Shown: piece by piece, positions 16,570 through 25,299 of the stretch
Position numbering within the stretch: position 1 is the first letter of the stretch
Layout: the number at the start of each line of letters is the position of its first letter
From: Umezawaea endophytica
GTDB lineage: Bacteria; Actinomycetota; Actinomycetes; Mycobacteriales; Pseudonocardiaceae
NCBI RefSeq assembly: GCF_025061645.1
Contig: NZ_JANYMP010000001.1
Coordinates: 571,591 to 635,590 of the forward strand
Length of the DNA: 64,000 nucleotides
Direction of reading: 5' to 3'
Notes under the pieces: model-generated
What the model saw: the letters and a program-made list of their open reading frames with translations, nothing else
Database searches by the model: none
Told to the model about the DNA's origin: nothing
Made by a program: the position numbers and the translations under genes

Positions 16570-17169
16570 TCAACGCCCCGCGGGCGGGAAGAGCACGTCC
16601 AGCACGTGGGTGAGGATGGCGGCGGACTCGGCGGTGGGGGCGACCGCGGCGCGCAGGGCGAGGCCGATGCCCAGCGCGCCCAGCAGCACGACCGCCCGTG
16701 GCAGCGGCATCGAGGGCTCCAGCCCCAGGCGCTCGGAGTGCGTGGTGAGCAGGGCGACGACCTGGTCGTCGTGCCGCTGCTGGACGGCGGCGACCCTGGC
16801 GGCCGTCTCTGGGTGCCGCGCCGTCGCCGCGAGCACCTCGGCGGCGACCGCGCTCCAGGTGGCCGCTTCCTCGTCCAGCAGGCCCGCGGGGAACAGGGCC
16901 GCGACCAGCTCGTCACGGGTGGTGGCGCGGGCGAGGGCTTCCCGCAGCCACCCGAGGTGGGCTTCGGCGTGACCGTCGACGATCGCCAGCCACAGGCCTT
17001 CCTTGCCGTCGAAGTGCTTGTACACGGCGCCGCGGGTGTACCCGGCGTCCGCCGCGATCTCCTCGACCGTCGCCGCCAGGAACCCCCGGCGCAGGAACAC
17101 CTCCCGCCCGGCGCGCAGCAGGTCCTCGTGGGTGCGCCGCTGCTGCTCGGCGCGGGTCAGCCTGGCCAT
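16570..17169 (-). CDS. TetR-family transcriptional regulator
   Basis: 199-residue TetR-like regulator. The N-terminal helix-turn-helix is complete: GREVFLRRGFLAATVEEI, AADAGYTRGAVYKHFDGKEGLW (about residues 25-70). The C-terminal ligand domain matches the BetI/AefR-type C_6/C_11 class only loosely. It is divergent from a 74-residue membrane protein; an inverted repeat CAGTAACG/CGTTACTG lies between them (17181-17216) and is the likely operator for both. It is convergent with the XRE regulator, with 21 bp between stops. Confidence 0.87.
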   Translation of the reverse strand: MARLTRAEQQRRTHEDLLRAGREVFLRRGFLAATVEEIAADAGYTRGAVYKHFDGKEGLWLAIVDGHAEAHLGWLREALARATTRDELVAALFPAGLLDEEAATWSAVAAEVLAATARHPETAARVAAVQQRHDDQVVALLTTHSERLGLEPSMPLPRAVVLLGALGIGLALRAAVAPTAESAAILTHVLDVLFPPAGR

Positions 17170-17180
17170 GCCCACCTTTT

Positions 17181-17216
17181 CAGTAACGGACTGTTTCTGG
17201 ATACACGACGTTACTG
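17181..17216. promoter_or_regulatory. Inverted-repeat operator between tetR and small membrane gene
   Basis: CAGTAACG (17181-17188) and CGTTACTG (17209-17216) are exact inverted copies 20 bp apart in the 60-bp divergent gap. Size and position fit a TetR-family operator covering both promoters. Confidence 0.5.
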
Positions 17217-17229
17217 TACGGTCGGGAGC

Positions 17230-17454
17230 ATGGACTTCCTGGGGGCCGTGGCGACGCTCGCCTGCCTGCCCGTGAGCCTGGCCGTGTTCGCGTGGTTCGC
17301 CGCGCGGGCCCGCCGCCAGGGCGGTGGCCACTCGCTGATGGCGCCGTTCGAGGACATGTGGGATCCGGGTTCGCACCGGACGCACATCGAGGTCCAGGTC
17401 CGGCACGACCGGCGCGCCCCGGCCCCGGCACCCGGCGATCCCCCACCGCCGTGA
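17230..17454 (+). CDS. Small single-pass membrane protein, hypothetical
   Basis: 74 residues, ATG at 17230 with GGGAG six bases upstream. An N-terminal membrane helix (FLGAVATLACLPVSLAVFAWFAA) is followed by a basic stretch RARRQ and a soluble tail containing FEDMWDPGSHRTHIEVQVRHDRR and a proline/alanine-rich end. I do not recognise a family. Divergence from the TetR gene with a shared operator suggests it is the regulator's main target. Confidence 0.6.
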   Translation: MDFLGAVATLACLPVSLAVFAWFAARARRQGGGHSLMAPFEDMWDPGSHRTHIEVQVRHDRRAPAPAPGDPPPP

Positions 17455-17461
17455 CGCCGCC

Positions 17462-17917
17462 TCACGGGGAGGCGGGTTCCAGCACGATCACCGGGATCTG
17501 CCGCTCGGTGTAGGTCGCGTAGTTCGCGTACGGCCGGTAGATCGCCACCAGCCGGTCCCACAGCGCCGCCCGCTCGTCGCCGTCGGCGACCCGCGGCTGG
17601 ACCCGGCGCCGCTCGCCGCCGGGCAGTTCCACCTCGGTGGTCGCCATCGCCATCAGGTTGTGGAACCACGCCGGGTGCGCGTCCGTGCCGCCCTTCGACG
17701 CGACGACGACCAGGCGCGGCGCGTCGTCGAGGTAGATCAGCGGGTTGGTGCGCACCTGCCCGGTCTTGCGGCCGACGTGGTCGAGGAGCAGCACGGGCGC
17801 GCCCAGGAACGTGCCGCCCACCCGACCTCGGGTCTTGCGGAACAGGAACTTGTTGAACCGCGCGAACTGGCGCTGGAACTTCCAGTAGCGGGACGTCGAC
17901 GGGGGTGGTTTCGGCAT
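17462..17917 (-). CDS. Deazaflavin (F420)-dependent nitroreductase-family protein
   Basis: 151 residues of the Ddn-like F420H2-dependent oxidoreductase family (formerly DUF385). The signature run is GGTFLGAPVLLLDHVGRKTG then VRTNPLIYLDD, VVVASKGGTDAHPAWFHNL and YANYATYTERQIPVIVLEP, which is the classical family pattern over the whole length. These split-barrel enzymes use the F420 cofactor of actinobacteria to reduce enones and nitro compounds; the physiological substrate is unknown. The ATG at 17917 gives the standard length. It is divergent from a TetR regulator with 96 bp between. Confidence 0.88.
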   Translation of the reverse strand: MPKPPPSTSRYWKFQRQFARFNKFLFRKTRGRVGGTFLGAPVLLLDHVGRKTGQVRTNPLIYLDDAPRLVVVASKGGTDAHPAWFHNLMAMATTEVELPGGERRRVQPRVADGDERAALWDRLVAIYRPYANYATYTERQIPVIVLEPASP

Positions 17918-17937
17918 GCCGCAATGCTGGCAGAGTC

Positions 17938-17966
17938 CGCCAACTGTCGTCAACTGACAAAAGTCA
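17938..17966. promoter_or_regulatory. Candidate TetR operator in F420-reductase/tetR gap
   Basis: The AT-richer segment CGCCAACTGTCGTCAACTGACA carries TGTC-7-GACA symmetry and a repeated CAACTG. It is the only symmetric element in the 96-bp divergent gap, so it is offered as the shared operator. Weak. Confidence 0.3.
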
Positions 17967-18013
17967 CCGCACGACTCTTGGCGCACGCTGCCGGCCACCC
18001 GTATCGTGGCCCC

Positions 18014-18643
18014 GTGGAGAAGCCCGGCCTGCGCGAGCGGAAGAAGCTGCGGACGCGCGAGGCGCTGACCGACGCGGCGTACGAGCTGTTCCACGCCAAC
18101 GGCTTCGACGCCACCACCGTCGACCAGATCGCCGAGGCGGTCGAGGTGTCGTCGCGGACCTTCTTCCGGTACTTCACCTCGAAGGAGGACGTCGCGCTCT
18201 CGCTCGCGGACGAGCAGGTCACCGAGATGCTCGACGGGTTCGCCGCGCAGCCGGGTGACGTACCGGTGCTGACCGGCATGCGGCGGGCCGCGCTGGATGT
18301 CCTGCGGGCCCACGGACCCGGAGCGTCCACTTCGGACCAGGACCGGCACCGGCGGATGCGGGACCTGATCGCCGCCAGTCCGACGCTGATGGCCGCGTGC
18401 CTCGAACGGGGCGCCGCCCGGCTCGACGAGGTGGCCCGGCTCGTCGGCGTGCGGATGGGCGTCGACCCGGCGACCGACCCGCGCCCCCACCTGGTGGCGT
18501 CGGTCGTGCTGTGCGCGATCCAGACGGCGGTCTCCGCGTGGCGCGCCACCGACCGGGACGCGTCGGACTCCGAACTGGTCGGGCGGGCGTTCGACCTGCT
18601 GTCCGGCGGCCTCGACTACCCGGCGGCACGTCCCCAGCCCTGA
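18014..18643 (+). CDS. TetR-family transcriptional regulator (MftR-like)
   Basis: 209 residues starting at GTG 18014. The DNA-binding domain reads LRERKKLRTREALTDAAYEL, FHANGFDATTVDQIAEAVEVS, SRTFFRYFTSKEDVAL, the pattern of the TetR subgroup with paired RK-rich start and FRYF recognition helix. The ligand domain resembles the TetR_C_17/MftR class (EVARLVGVRMGVDP). It is divergent from the F420-dependent reductase, which it likely represses, and is followed after 149 bp by the NmrA-like gene. Confidence 0.87.
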   Translation: MEKPGLRERKKLRTREALTDAAYELFHANGFDATTVDQIAEAVEVSSRTFFRYFTSKEDVALSLADEQVTEMLDGFAAQPGDVPVLTGMRRAALDVLRAHGPGASTSDQDRHRRMRDLIAASPTLMAACLERGAARLDEVARLVGVRMGVDPATDPRPHLVASVVLCAIQTAVSAWRATDRDASDSELVGRAFDLLSGGLDYPAARPQP

Positions 18644-18733
18644 GTGCCGCGATTCCTTTCCACACCAGCACTTCCCCGCACGACCACTCCCCAGGACACC
18701 CCTGCGCTTGCTAAGTGGCGGGCCCCGCCGTAT

Positions 18734-18777
18734 CGTCGCGACCAGATAAACGGTGGACCCCGCCGTTTAAGCGACGA
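18734..18777. promoter_or_regulatory. Nested inverted repeats upstream of NmrA-like gene
   Basis: TAAACGG (18747-18753) and CCGTTTA (18763-18769) are perfect inverted 7-mers, flanked by a second pair TCGTCGC (18734-18740) and GCGACGA (18771-18777). The structure ends 15 bp before the GTG of the NmrA-like gene and is probably an operator; the regulator is not adjacent unless it is the upstream TetR. Confidence 0.45.
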
Positions 18778-18792
18778 ACCCTAGGAGCACTC

Positions 18793-19716
18793 GTGTCCGC
18801 ACAGTCCGCGCCCGTACTGGTCACCGGCGCCACCGGCAGGCAGGGCGGCGCCACCGCCCGCGCCCTGCTCGCGGCGGGCGTCCCCGTCCGCGCCCTGGTG
18901 CGCGACCCGGAGAGCGACCGGGCCAAGGCCGTCGAAGCGCTCGGCGTCGAACTGGTCGCGGGCGACCTGCTCGACCGCGACTCCGTGGTCCGCGCCGCGA
19001 AGGGCGCCCGCGCCGTCTTCTCCATCCAGATGCCCGCCTTCACCGGGCAGGGCTTCGACCACGACGGGGAGATCGCCCAGGGCGTCAACCTCGTCCAGGG
19101 CGCGAAGGCCGCCGGGGTGGAGCAGTTCGTGCACACGTCCGTCACCGGCGCGGGCCAGCACACCGAGACCCCCGGTTGGGACGCGGGCCGCTGGAAGTCG
19201 CTGGAGCACACCCTCGGCGCCAAGGCCGCCATCCAGGACGAGGTCCGCGCGGCGGGCTTCGCCCGCTGGACGCTGCTCAAGCCGGGCTTCTTCATGGAGA
19301 ACTTCCTGCCGTCACTGGCCTTCCTGTTCCCGCGCGGGGTCGAGGGAGGCCTGGTGAGCGTCCTGAAGCCCGAGACCCGCCTCGGGCTCGTCGCCGTGCA
19401 CGACATCGGCGTGGCCGCCGCCGCGGCCGTCGCCGACCCCGAGCGGTTCGACCGCGTCGAACTGGAACTGGCGGGCGACCAACTGTCGATGGCCCGCATC
19501 GCCGAGGTGCTCTCCCGAGCGCTGGGCACCCCCGTGTCCGCGCCGGACATGACCGAGCAGGAGGCGCTCGACGCGGGCATGCCGGGGATGGGCGCCACGC
19601 ACGAGTGGATGAACGTGGCCGAGCAGCCCGCCCGCCCGGAGTACGCCAGGGCGCTGGACATCCCGCTCACCAGCTTCGAGACCTGGGCGCGGGAGCACAT
19701 GCGGGCCGGCGCCTGA
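18793..19716 (+). CDS. NmrA-like NAD(P)-binding reductase
   Basis: 307 residues, GTG start with AGGAGCA just upstream. N-terminal dinucleotide motif VLVTGATGRQGGATA (about residues 6-20), then VRALVRDPES, FSIQMPAF and the NmrA-family middle FVHTSVTGAGQHTETPGW, and ALKPGFFMENFLP. Lacking the Tyr-x-x-x-Lys pair, these atypical short-chain dehydrogenases often sense NAD(P) redox state or reduce quinones. It forms a two-gene unit with the esterase-like gene 25 bp downstream. Confidence 0.85.
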   Translation: MSAQSAPVLVTGATGRQGGATARALLAAGVPVRALVRDPESDRAKAVEALGVELVAGDLLDRDSVVRAAKGARAVFSIQMPAFTGQGFDHDGEIAQGVNLVQGAKAAGVEQFVHTSVTGAGQHTETPGWDAGRWKSLEHTLGAKAAIQDEVRAAGFARWTLLKPGFFMENFLPSLAFLFPRGVEGGLVSVLKPETRLGLVAVHDIGVAAAAAVADPERFDRVELELAGDQLSMARIAEVLSRALGTPVSAPDMTEQEALDAGMPGMGATHEWMNVAEQPARPEYARALDIPLTSFETWAREHMRAGA

Positions 19717-19741
19717 GCCGACCCGCCGATCGGAGGACGAC

Positions 19742-20992
19742 ATGACCCCCGTCACCGCGAGGCTGGCGCGCTTCGAGCGCGACCACGCCACCGATCCGGG
19801 ACCAGCGCTGGACTCCCTGACCGCCGACCTCGGGGCCGCGCGCGGCCCCCTGGTCGAGCGGGTGTCGCCCACCGAGGTCGACGTGACCTTCGTCCACGTC
19901 GCCGACGTGGCCGCGGTGTCGCTCCGCACCAAGCTGCTCCGCCTGCCCCAGCACCGGGAGGCCGAGCCGATGAGGCGGATCGCGGGCACCGACGTCTGGC
20001 ACCTGACCGTGCGGGCCGACTCCGACACCGCCGTGGTGTACGGGTTCCTGCACGATCCGCCCGCCGAGTTCGGGTCCGCGGCCGAACTGCTGGCCGTGCA
20101 CCTCGACGAGGACCGCGCGACCGCGCACCGACTGGCGCTCGAAGCGGCGAGCGCCGCCGACCCCCACAACCCCGACCGGATGCCGTGGGAGCTGGTGGTC
20201 GGCGCCGAGGACGTGGTCGACTCGGTGCTGGCGCTGCCCGACAGCCCGTTCACCCCGCTGCCCGACGGCGGTCCACCGACCGAGGTCGACGAGCACGAGT
20301 TCGACGGCAGGCGGGTCGGCGTCTACCAACCGGTGGGTGCCCGTCCGACCGACGTCCTGCCGCTGGTGGTCCTCCTCGACGGCGAGGTGGCCCTGCGCGG
20401 CGGCATCCACCGCAGGCTCGCCGCCGCCGTCGCGGACGGAACGCTCCCGCCGCTGCGCGTGGCGTTCTGGCACAACAGGACGCTGACCTCGCGCACGACG
20501 GAGTTCGCCTGCGACCCCGCGCTGGCCGAGGCCCTCGCCGACGGCCTGCTCCCGTTCCTCGGCGAGCGCTACGGCCTGCCACCGGAGCCGTCGAGGACGG
20601 TCGTCGCGGGGTTCAGCCTGGGCGGCCTGGCCGCCGGTCACGTCGCGCTGACGAGACCGGACGCCTTCGGTGCCGCGCTGCTCATGTCCGCCGCGCTCTG
20701 GTTCACCCCGGAGCCCGGCACCGAGCCGGACGGCTGGCTCGTCCGCCGGTACGCCGAGGCACCCACCCGTGACACCGCTTTCCACGTCACGGTGGGGCGG
20801 CTGGAGGACGTCCCGGTCGGCCTGCCCGGAACGGCGCCGGGCACCACGTGGGTCAGCGCCGCCCGGTCGTTCCGCGACACCCTGCGGGACAAGGGTTACG
20901 ACGTGCGCGGCTACCGGGAGGTGCCGTCCGGCCACGACCTGGTCAACCTCCACCTGGCGGTGGTGGACGGCCTGGCGGCTCTCCTGGCGTGA
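19742..20992 (+). CDS. Enterochelin esterase-like alpha/beta hydrolase
   Basis: 416 residues with the Fes architecture: an N-terminal immunoglobulin-like domain (about residues 40-170, with EVDVTFVHVADV and WHLTVRADSDTAVVYGF) and a C-terminal esterase_D hydrolase. The nucleophile is Ser292 in AGFSLGGLAAGH, and the likely histidine lies in PSGHDLVN near residue 397. Fes enzymes cleave ferric siderophore triesters in the cytoplasm. No siderophore transport or synthesis gene is nearby, so a general esterase role is possible. GGAGGA precedes the ATG. Confidence 0.85.
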   Translation: MTPVTARLARFERDHATDPGPALDSLTADLGAARGPLVERVSPTEVDVTFVHVADVAAVSLRTKLLRLPQHREAEPMRRIAGTDVWHLTVRADSDTAVVYGFLHDPPAEFGSAAELLAVHLDEDRATAHRLALEAASAADPHNPDRMPWELVVGAEDVVDSVLALPDSPFTPLPDGGPPTEVDEHEFDGRRVGVYQPVGARPTDVLPLVVLLDGEVALRGGIHRRLAAAVADGTLPPLRVAFWHNRTLTSRTTEFACDPALAEALADGLLPFLGERYGLPPEPSRTVVAGFSLGGLAAGHVALTRPDAFGAALLMSAALWFTPEPGTEPDGWLVRRYAEAPTRDTAFHVTVGRLEDVPVGLPGTAPGTTWVSAARSFRDTLRDKGYDVRGYREVPSGHDLVNLHLAVVDGLAALLA

Positions 20993-20998
20993 CCTCGG

Positions 20999-21034
20999 CC
21001 GGGGGCGTTCCACGACGCGGTGGAACGCCTCCGG
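20999..21034. terminator. Bidirectional hairpin between convergent genes
   Basis: Arms 20999-21013 and 21020-21034 pair over 15 bp with one mismatch around the loop GACGCG. It fills the gap between the esterase stop and the ABC ATPase stop and lacks a U-run, as is usual for actinobacterial terminators. Confidence 0.65.
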
Positions 21035-21826
21035 TCAGCCGGGGTCCAGGACGCGCTTGAGGAAACGCCGCGTCCGCTCCTCCCGTGGATCGCCGATGAC
21101 CCGGGCGCTCGGTCCCTTCTCGACGATGACACCGCCGTCCAGGAACAGCACCTGGTCGGCCACCTGCTCCGCGAAGCGGATCTCGTGGGTGACGATCACC
21201 GTCGTCCAGCCGTCCGCGGCCAGGTCCTTGATCACCGCCAGCACCTCGCCCACCAGCTCGGGGTCCAGCGCCGACGTCGGCTCGTCGAACAGCACCACGC
21301 GGGGCTTCAGCGCCAGCGCCCGCGCGATGCCGACGCGCTGCTGCTGCCCGCCGGAGAGCTGGAACGGGTAGGCGTCGCCGCGGTCGCCGAGCCTCACCTG
21401 GTCGAGCAGGGTCCTCGCGTCGGCCACGGCCTCCTCGCGGGGGCGCTTCTGCGCGACGACCGGGCCCTCGATGACGTTCTCCAGCACCGTGCGGTGCGGG
21501 AAGAGGTTGTGGGCCTGGAACACCATCCCGCTCTGCGCGCGCAGCAGGCCGCTCGCCCGGCGGCCCGCCTTGCCCGGTGGCAGCGCGGCGAAGTCGACCT
21601 CGACGTCGTCGATCCCGATCACGCCCCGGTCGGGCGTCTCCAGCACGTTGAGCGAGCGCAGCACCGTGGTCTTGCCGGACCCGGACGGTCCCAGCAGGAC
21701 GGTGGAGGTCCCCTCGCGGGCCTCGAAGTCGATGCCGCGCAGCACCTTGTTGTCGCCGAAGGACTTCTCCAGCCCGCTCACCCGGACCCGTGCCCGCTCG
21801 GCGTTCCGCTCCGTCGTGTCAGTCAT
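21035..21826 (-). CDS. Polar amino acid ABC transporter ATP-binding protein (GlnQ type)
   Basis: 263-residue ATPase of a polar-amino-acid importer. Walker A GPSGSGKTT (about residues 47-55), Q-loop in MVFQAHNLFPH, signature LSGGQQQRVGIARAL, Walker B VVLFDEPTSALDPE and the switch histidine in IVTHEIRFAEQ are all present. The ATG at 21826 overlaps the stop of the upstream binding-protein/permease gene by four bases (ATGA). Together the two genes form a complete importer. Substrate class amino acid is inferred from family similarity. Confidence 0.92.
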   Translation of the reverse strand: MTDTTERNAERARVRVSGLEKSFGDNKVLRGIDFEAREGTSTVLLGPSGSGKTTVLRSLNVLETPDRGVIGIDDVEVDFAALPPGKAGRRASGLLRAQSGMVFQAHNLFPHRTVLENVIEGPVVAQKRPREEAVADARTLLDQVRLGDRGDAYPFQLSGGQQQRVGIARALALKPRVVLFDEPTSALDPELVGEVLAVIKDLAADGWTTVIVTHEIRFAEQVADQVLFLDGGVIVEKGPSARVIGDPREERTRRFLKRVLDPG

Positions 21827-23301
21827 GTGGCCACGTACCTGTCCAGTCGGGTCTCCAGTCGTTTCTGCGCGGCGGAGAGCCCGACGCAGATCACCCAGTA
21901 GTACAGCCCGGCGAAGGCGTACAGGGCGAGGAACTCGTTGCTCTCGGCCGCCGCGAGCTGCGATTCGCGGAACAGTTCGGTGAGCAGCACCACCGAGCCC
22001 AGCGACGTGTCCTTCAGCAGCGAGAGCAGGGTGTTCGACAGCGGCGGCACGGCGGTCCTCGCCGCCTGCGGCAGCACGATCCGGCGCAGCGTGAGCGAGT
22101 AGCCGAGCCCGATCGTCGCCGCCGCCTCGAACTGACCCTTGGGCACCGCCAGGATCGCCGCGCGGACGACCTCGGCCGCGTAGCCCGCCACGTTGAGGCT
22201 GAACGCGATCACGGCCGCGGTGAACGGCGGGAACTTCAGCCCGATCTGCGGGAGCCCGTAGAAGACGATGAAGAGCTGGAGCAGGAGCGGCGTGCCGCGG
22301 ATGATCGAGATGAACGCGCGGGCCAGTCCCGAGAGGATCCTGGAGGAGGAGATGCGCGCGAGCGCGACGACCAGTGCGAGGGCGAGGCCGATCGCGAAGC
22401 TCAGCAGGGTCAACGGGATCGTGACCTTGACCAGCCCGACGAGCATCGGCCACGCGGTGCTCCGCAGCACCTCCCACGTGCCGCGGTGGCCGCGCCCCTC
22501 GGACAGGTCGGCGCTCCCGCCGTCCGGCACGGAGACGTCGGCCTTGAAGTACTTCCGCGAGATCCCGGCGAGGGTGCCGTCCGCCTTGAGCGCCGTGATG
22601 GCCCGGTTCGCCTGGTCGACCAGCGCGCTGTCGTCCTTGCGGAAGGCCAGCACCTGCTCGCTGAGCTCCTCCCCCGCGTTCCCGGCGATCTCGACGTCGT
22701 CGGACCCGGTGCTGGCGAGGTAGTCGAGCACGGCGATGTTGTCGTTGACGATCGCGTCGACCCGTCCCTGCGCGAGCAGTTCCGCAGCCTGCGCGAACCC
22801 CTCGACGGCCTCGACGTTCGCGCCCGCGTCCCGCGCGACCTTCGCCCAGTTGCTGGTGCTCGACTGCGCGGTGGTCTTGCCCTTGAGGTCCGCCAACGTC
22901 TTGACGCCGTCGTCACCGGTGCGCCGCACGACCACGCCGTGGGAGTAGGTGTCGGTGTCGGACAGGCCGTACTTCGACCGGCGCTCGTCGTTGACCGAGA
23001 CCTGGTTGGCGATGACGTCGATCCGGCGCGCGTCCAGCGCCGGGAAGATGGTGTCCCACTGCGTCTCGACGAACTCCAGCTTCCACCCGGCCTGGTCGGC
23101 GATGGCCTCGACCACCTCGATGTCGTAGCCGCCGAGCGCCTGCGTCCGGGGGTCGTGGAACGAGAACGGCGGGTAGGTCCCCTCGGTGCCGACCCGCACC
23201 ACCGGCTGCCCGGTGTCCCGCGCGGACGCCGCGGCAACCTGCGAGGGCGCGACGAACACCACCAGCAGGAGCAGCACCACGCCCCTGAGCACACGTCGCA
23301 T
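21823..23301 (-). CDS. Fused amino-acid substrate-binding protein and ABC permease
   Basis: 492 residues combining two importer subunits. A Sec signal (VLLLLLVVFVAPSQVAA) leads into an SBP_bac_3 domain (about residues 35-260; VRVGTEGTYPPFSF, GGYDIEVVEAIA, VDAIVNDNIAVLDYL). A membrane permease of the HisM/GlnP class follows (about 280-490) with the coupling loop GLGYSLTLRRIVLPQAARTA. Such fusions tether the receptor to its channel and occur in Gram-positive glutamine/arginine importers. The ATG at 23301 starts the signal peptide directly. Its 536-bp upstream region is shared with the encapsulin gene in the opposite orientation. Confidence 0.9.
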   Translation of the reverse strand: MRRVLRGVVLLLLVVFVAPSQVAAASARDTGQPVVRVGTEGTYPPFSFHDPRTQALGGYDIEVVEAIADQAGWKLEFVETQWDTIFPALDARRIDVIANQVSVNDERRSKYGLSDTDTYSHGVVVRRTGDDGVKTLADLKGKTTAQSSTSNWAKVARDAGANVEAVEGFAQAAELLAQGRVDAIVNDNIAVLDYLASTGSDDVEIAGNAGEELSEQVLAFRKDDSALVDQANRAITALKADGTLAGISRKYFKADVSVPDGGSADLSEGRGHRGTWEVLRSTAWPMLVGLVKVTIPLTLLSFAIGLALALVVALARISSSRILSGLARAFISIIRGTPLLLQLFIVFYGLPQIGLKFPPFTAAVIAFSLNVAGYAAEVVRAAILAVPKGQFEAAATIGLGYSLTLRRIVLPQAARTAVPPLSNTLLSLLKDTSLGSVVLLTELFRESQLAAAESNEFLALYAFAGLYYWVICVGLSAAQKRLETRLDRYVAT

Positions 23302-23837
23302 CAGCGACCCCTTCTCCAACCACGGCACCCGGAAGCCGGCACCGTGGGGGGAGAGTAGTGCGATCGGGAGGCGCGGGCCCGGTGATCCACTGTGCGGGAC
23401 GGGAGCCGGGAAGTCGGGCCGAGTTCTTGGTGGTACCGGCCTCCACCGTGTAAAGGAGCCGGCGGCCACGACCAGCGCGATCACCTGGCAGGGCGCACGC
23501 CGTTCGGTCCACGGAGGACGGTCGAATCCGATCAGGTGTTACCGGAGGAGCGTCATTCCCCCGATTCGGCTACGGAAATCACCGACGCGCCCACCAAGCG
23601 GTGATCACCACTGGGCCGATCAGGTATTCCCGAACACTTTCGACATCACTTCCCACCACCCGCGAATTACCCACGAGCGCTGCGGTCGAGTGGCGTTCCA
23701 CGTGCCCCGAAAGTGTCATTGCACCAACGGCGAGCCTTGATATCTTCGATCAAGCGACATCGACTCCGGGAATTCGCCACCGACCGCCGACCGAAATCCG
23801 GTTTCCCTCGCACGCCTATCGATTGGTGGCTCCACCC
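23302..23837. promoter_or_regulatory. Long divergent regulatory region upstream of the encapsulin/2-MIB operon
   Basis: 536 bp without a convincing gene, AT-richer than its surroundings towards the right. It contains the direct repeat CCGATCAGGTGTTACC (23528-23543) / CCGATCAGGTATTCCC (23616-23631), the inverted pair ACACTTTCG (23634-23642) / CGAAAGTGT (23708-23716), and the palindrome-like CTTGAT (23736-23741) / ATCAAG (23749-23754). These probably serve developmental control of the operon to the right and the amino-acid importer to the left. No individual site can be assigned to a regulator. Confidence 0.5.
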
Positions 23838-25241
23838 GTGACCGCGACCGAATCCGACACAGGGTCGGCTCGACTCCTGTCGAGCCTGAGCAGGGCCGCC
23901 GCGCGCACCCTCGCGACGACGACCAAGTCGGTCCCGCAGATGCAGGGCGTCTCGTCCCGCTGGCTGCTGAGGCTGCTCGCGTGGAAGGACGTCGACGGCG
24001 GCACGTACCGGGTCAACCGGCGGCTCAGCCACGCCGTCGGCGACGGGCGGGTGGCGTTCGAGAGGGCGGGGTCCGCGGTGCGGGTCGTGCCCGCGGAACT
24101 GGCGGAACTCCCGCCGCTGCGGGGGTACGCCGACGGCGGGGTCCTGCCGGAGTTGGCGCGGCGCTTCACCCAGCGGGAGTTCGGGCCGGGCGAGGTGCTC
24201 GCGGAGTTCGGGCACCGGGCCGCCGAGGTCGTCCTGATCGCGCACGGCAAGGTCGCGAGGTCCGGCCCCGGCGCGTACGGGGGCGAGGCGGCGCTCGGCG
24301 TGCTCAAGGACGGCGACCACTTCGGCGCGGAGGTGCTGCTCTCGGCCGACGCGATCTCGGAGTTCACCGTCAAGGCGATCACCGGGGGCACCGCGCTGGT
24401 GTTGGCCCGCCGGGACTTCGAGGAGGTGCTGCGGCGCTCCGAGTCGCTGCGGGCGTGGGTGCGGCGCGCCCCCGAGCCGGGCGCGGCGGTGAACGCCGTC
24501 GGCGAGTCCGAGGTCGCCGTGGCGTCCGGCCACACCGGGGAACCGTTGCTGCCCAGGGCTTTCGTCGACTACGACAGCTCGCCGCGCGAGTACGGGCTGA
24601 GCGTGGCGCAGACGGTGCTGCGGGTGCACACCCGCGTCGCGGACCTCTACAACCAGCCGATGGACCAGTACGAGCAGCAGCTCCGGCTCACCGTCGAGGC
24701 GCTGCGCGAGCGCCAGGAGCACGAGCTGGTCAACAACCCGGACTTCGGCCTGCTGCACAACGCGGACCCCGCCCAGCGCGTCCCGACCCGCTCCGGGCCG
24801 CCGACCCCGGCCGACTTCGACGCCCTGCTCTCCCTGGTGAGCAAGGAACCCGGCTTCTTCCTCGCCCACCCGCGCACGATCGCCGCGTTCTTCCGCGAGT
24901 GCACCAGGGCGGGCGTCTACCCGAACGACACCGGCGAAGACGGCCGAGACCGGCTGTCGTGGCGGGGTGTGCCGATCTACCCGTGCGGCAAGATCCCCGT
25001 CAGCGCGGGCCGCACCAGTTCCGTGCTGCTGATGCGCACCGGTGAGGAGAACCGGGGCGTCATCGGCCTGCGCCAGGTCGGGCTGCCGGACGAGTACGAG
25101 CCCGGCGTGTCCGTCCGCTTCACGGGCGTCTCCGACCGGGCGATCTCCTCCTACCTCGTCAGCACGTACTACTCCGCCGCCGTCCTGGTGCCGGACGCGC
25201 TGGCCGTGCTCGACGCCGCGGAGGTCAGCCGCGAGGACTAG
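23838..25241 (+). CDS. eshA: Family 2B encapsulin shell protein with cyclic-nucleotide-binding domain (EshA type)
   Basis: 467 residues, the usual EshA length. The N-terminal arm carries [22 protein letters not shown], the hallmark of family 2 encapsulins. An HK97-fold shell core is interrupted by an inserted cNMP-binding domain (about residues 105-215; [25 protein letters not shown]). The core resumes with [17 protein letters not shown] and ends with [21 protein letters not shown]. Family 2B shells are known to sequester 2-methylisoborneol synthase, encoded two genes downstream. Start choice: GTG 23838 with a weak GGTGG site; an in-frame GTG at 23826 is the alternative. It leads an operon with the methyltransferase (58 bp) and synthase. 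Confidence 0.88.
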   Translation: MTATESDTGSARLLSSLSRAAARTLATTTKSVPQMQGVSSRWLLRLLAWKDVDGGTYRVNRRLSHAVGDGRVAFERAGSAVRVVPAELAELPPLRGYADGGVLPELARRFTQREFGPGEVLAEFGHRAAEVVLIAHGKVARSGPGAYGGEAALGVLKDGDHFGAEVLLSADAISEFTVKAITGGTALVLARRDFEEVLRRSESLRAWVRRAPEPGAAVNAVGESEVAVASGHTGEPLLPRAFVDYDSSPREYGLSVAQTVLRVHTRVADLYNQPMDQYEQQLRLTVEALRERQEHELVNNPDFGLLHNADPAQRVPTRSGPPTPADFDALLSLVSKEPGFFLAHPRTIAAFFRECTRAGVYPNDTGEDGRDRLSWRGVPIYPCGKIPVSAGRTSSVLLMRTGEENRGVIGLRQVGLPDEYEPGVSVRFTGVSDRAISSYLVSTYYSAAVLVPDALAVLDAAEVSRED

Positions 25242-25299
25242 CTCGCGGTTCCCGCCCCGCTGCGCGTTTTCCACACCCCCGAGGAAAGGATCCACTCCT

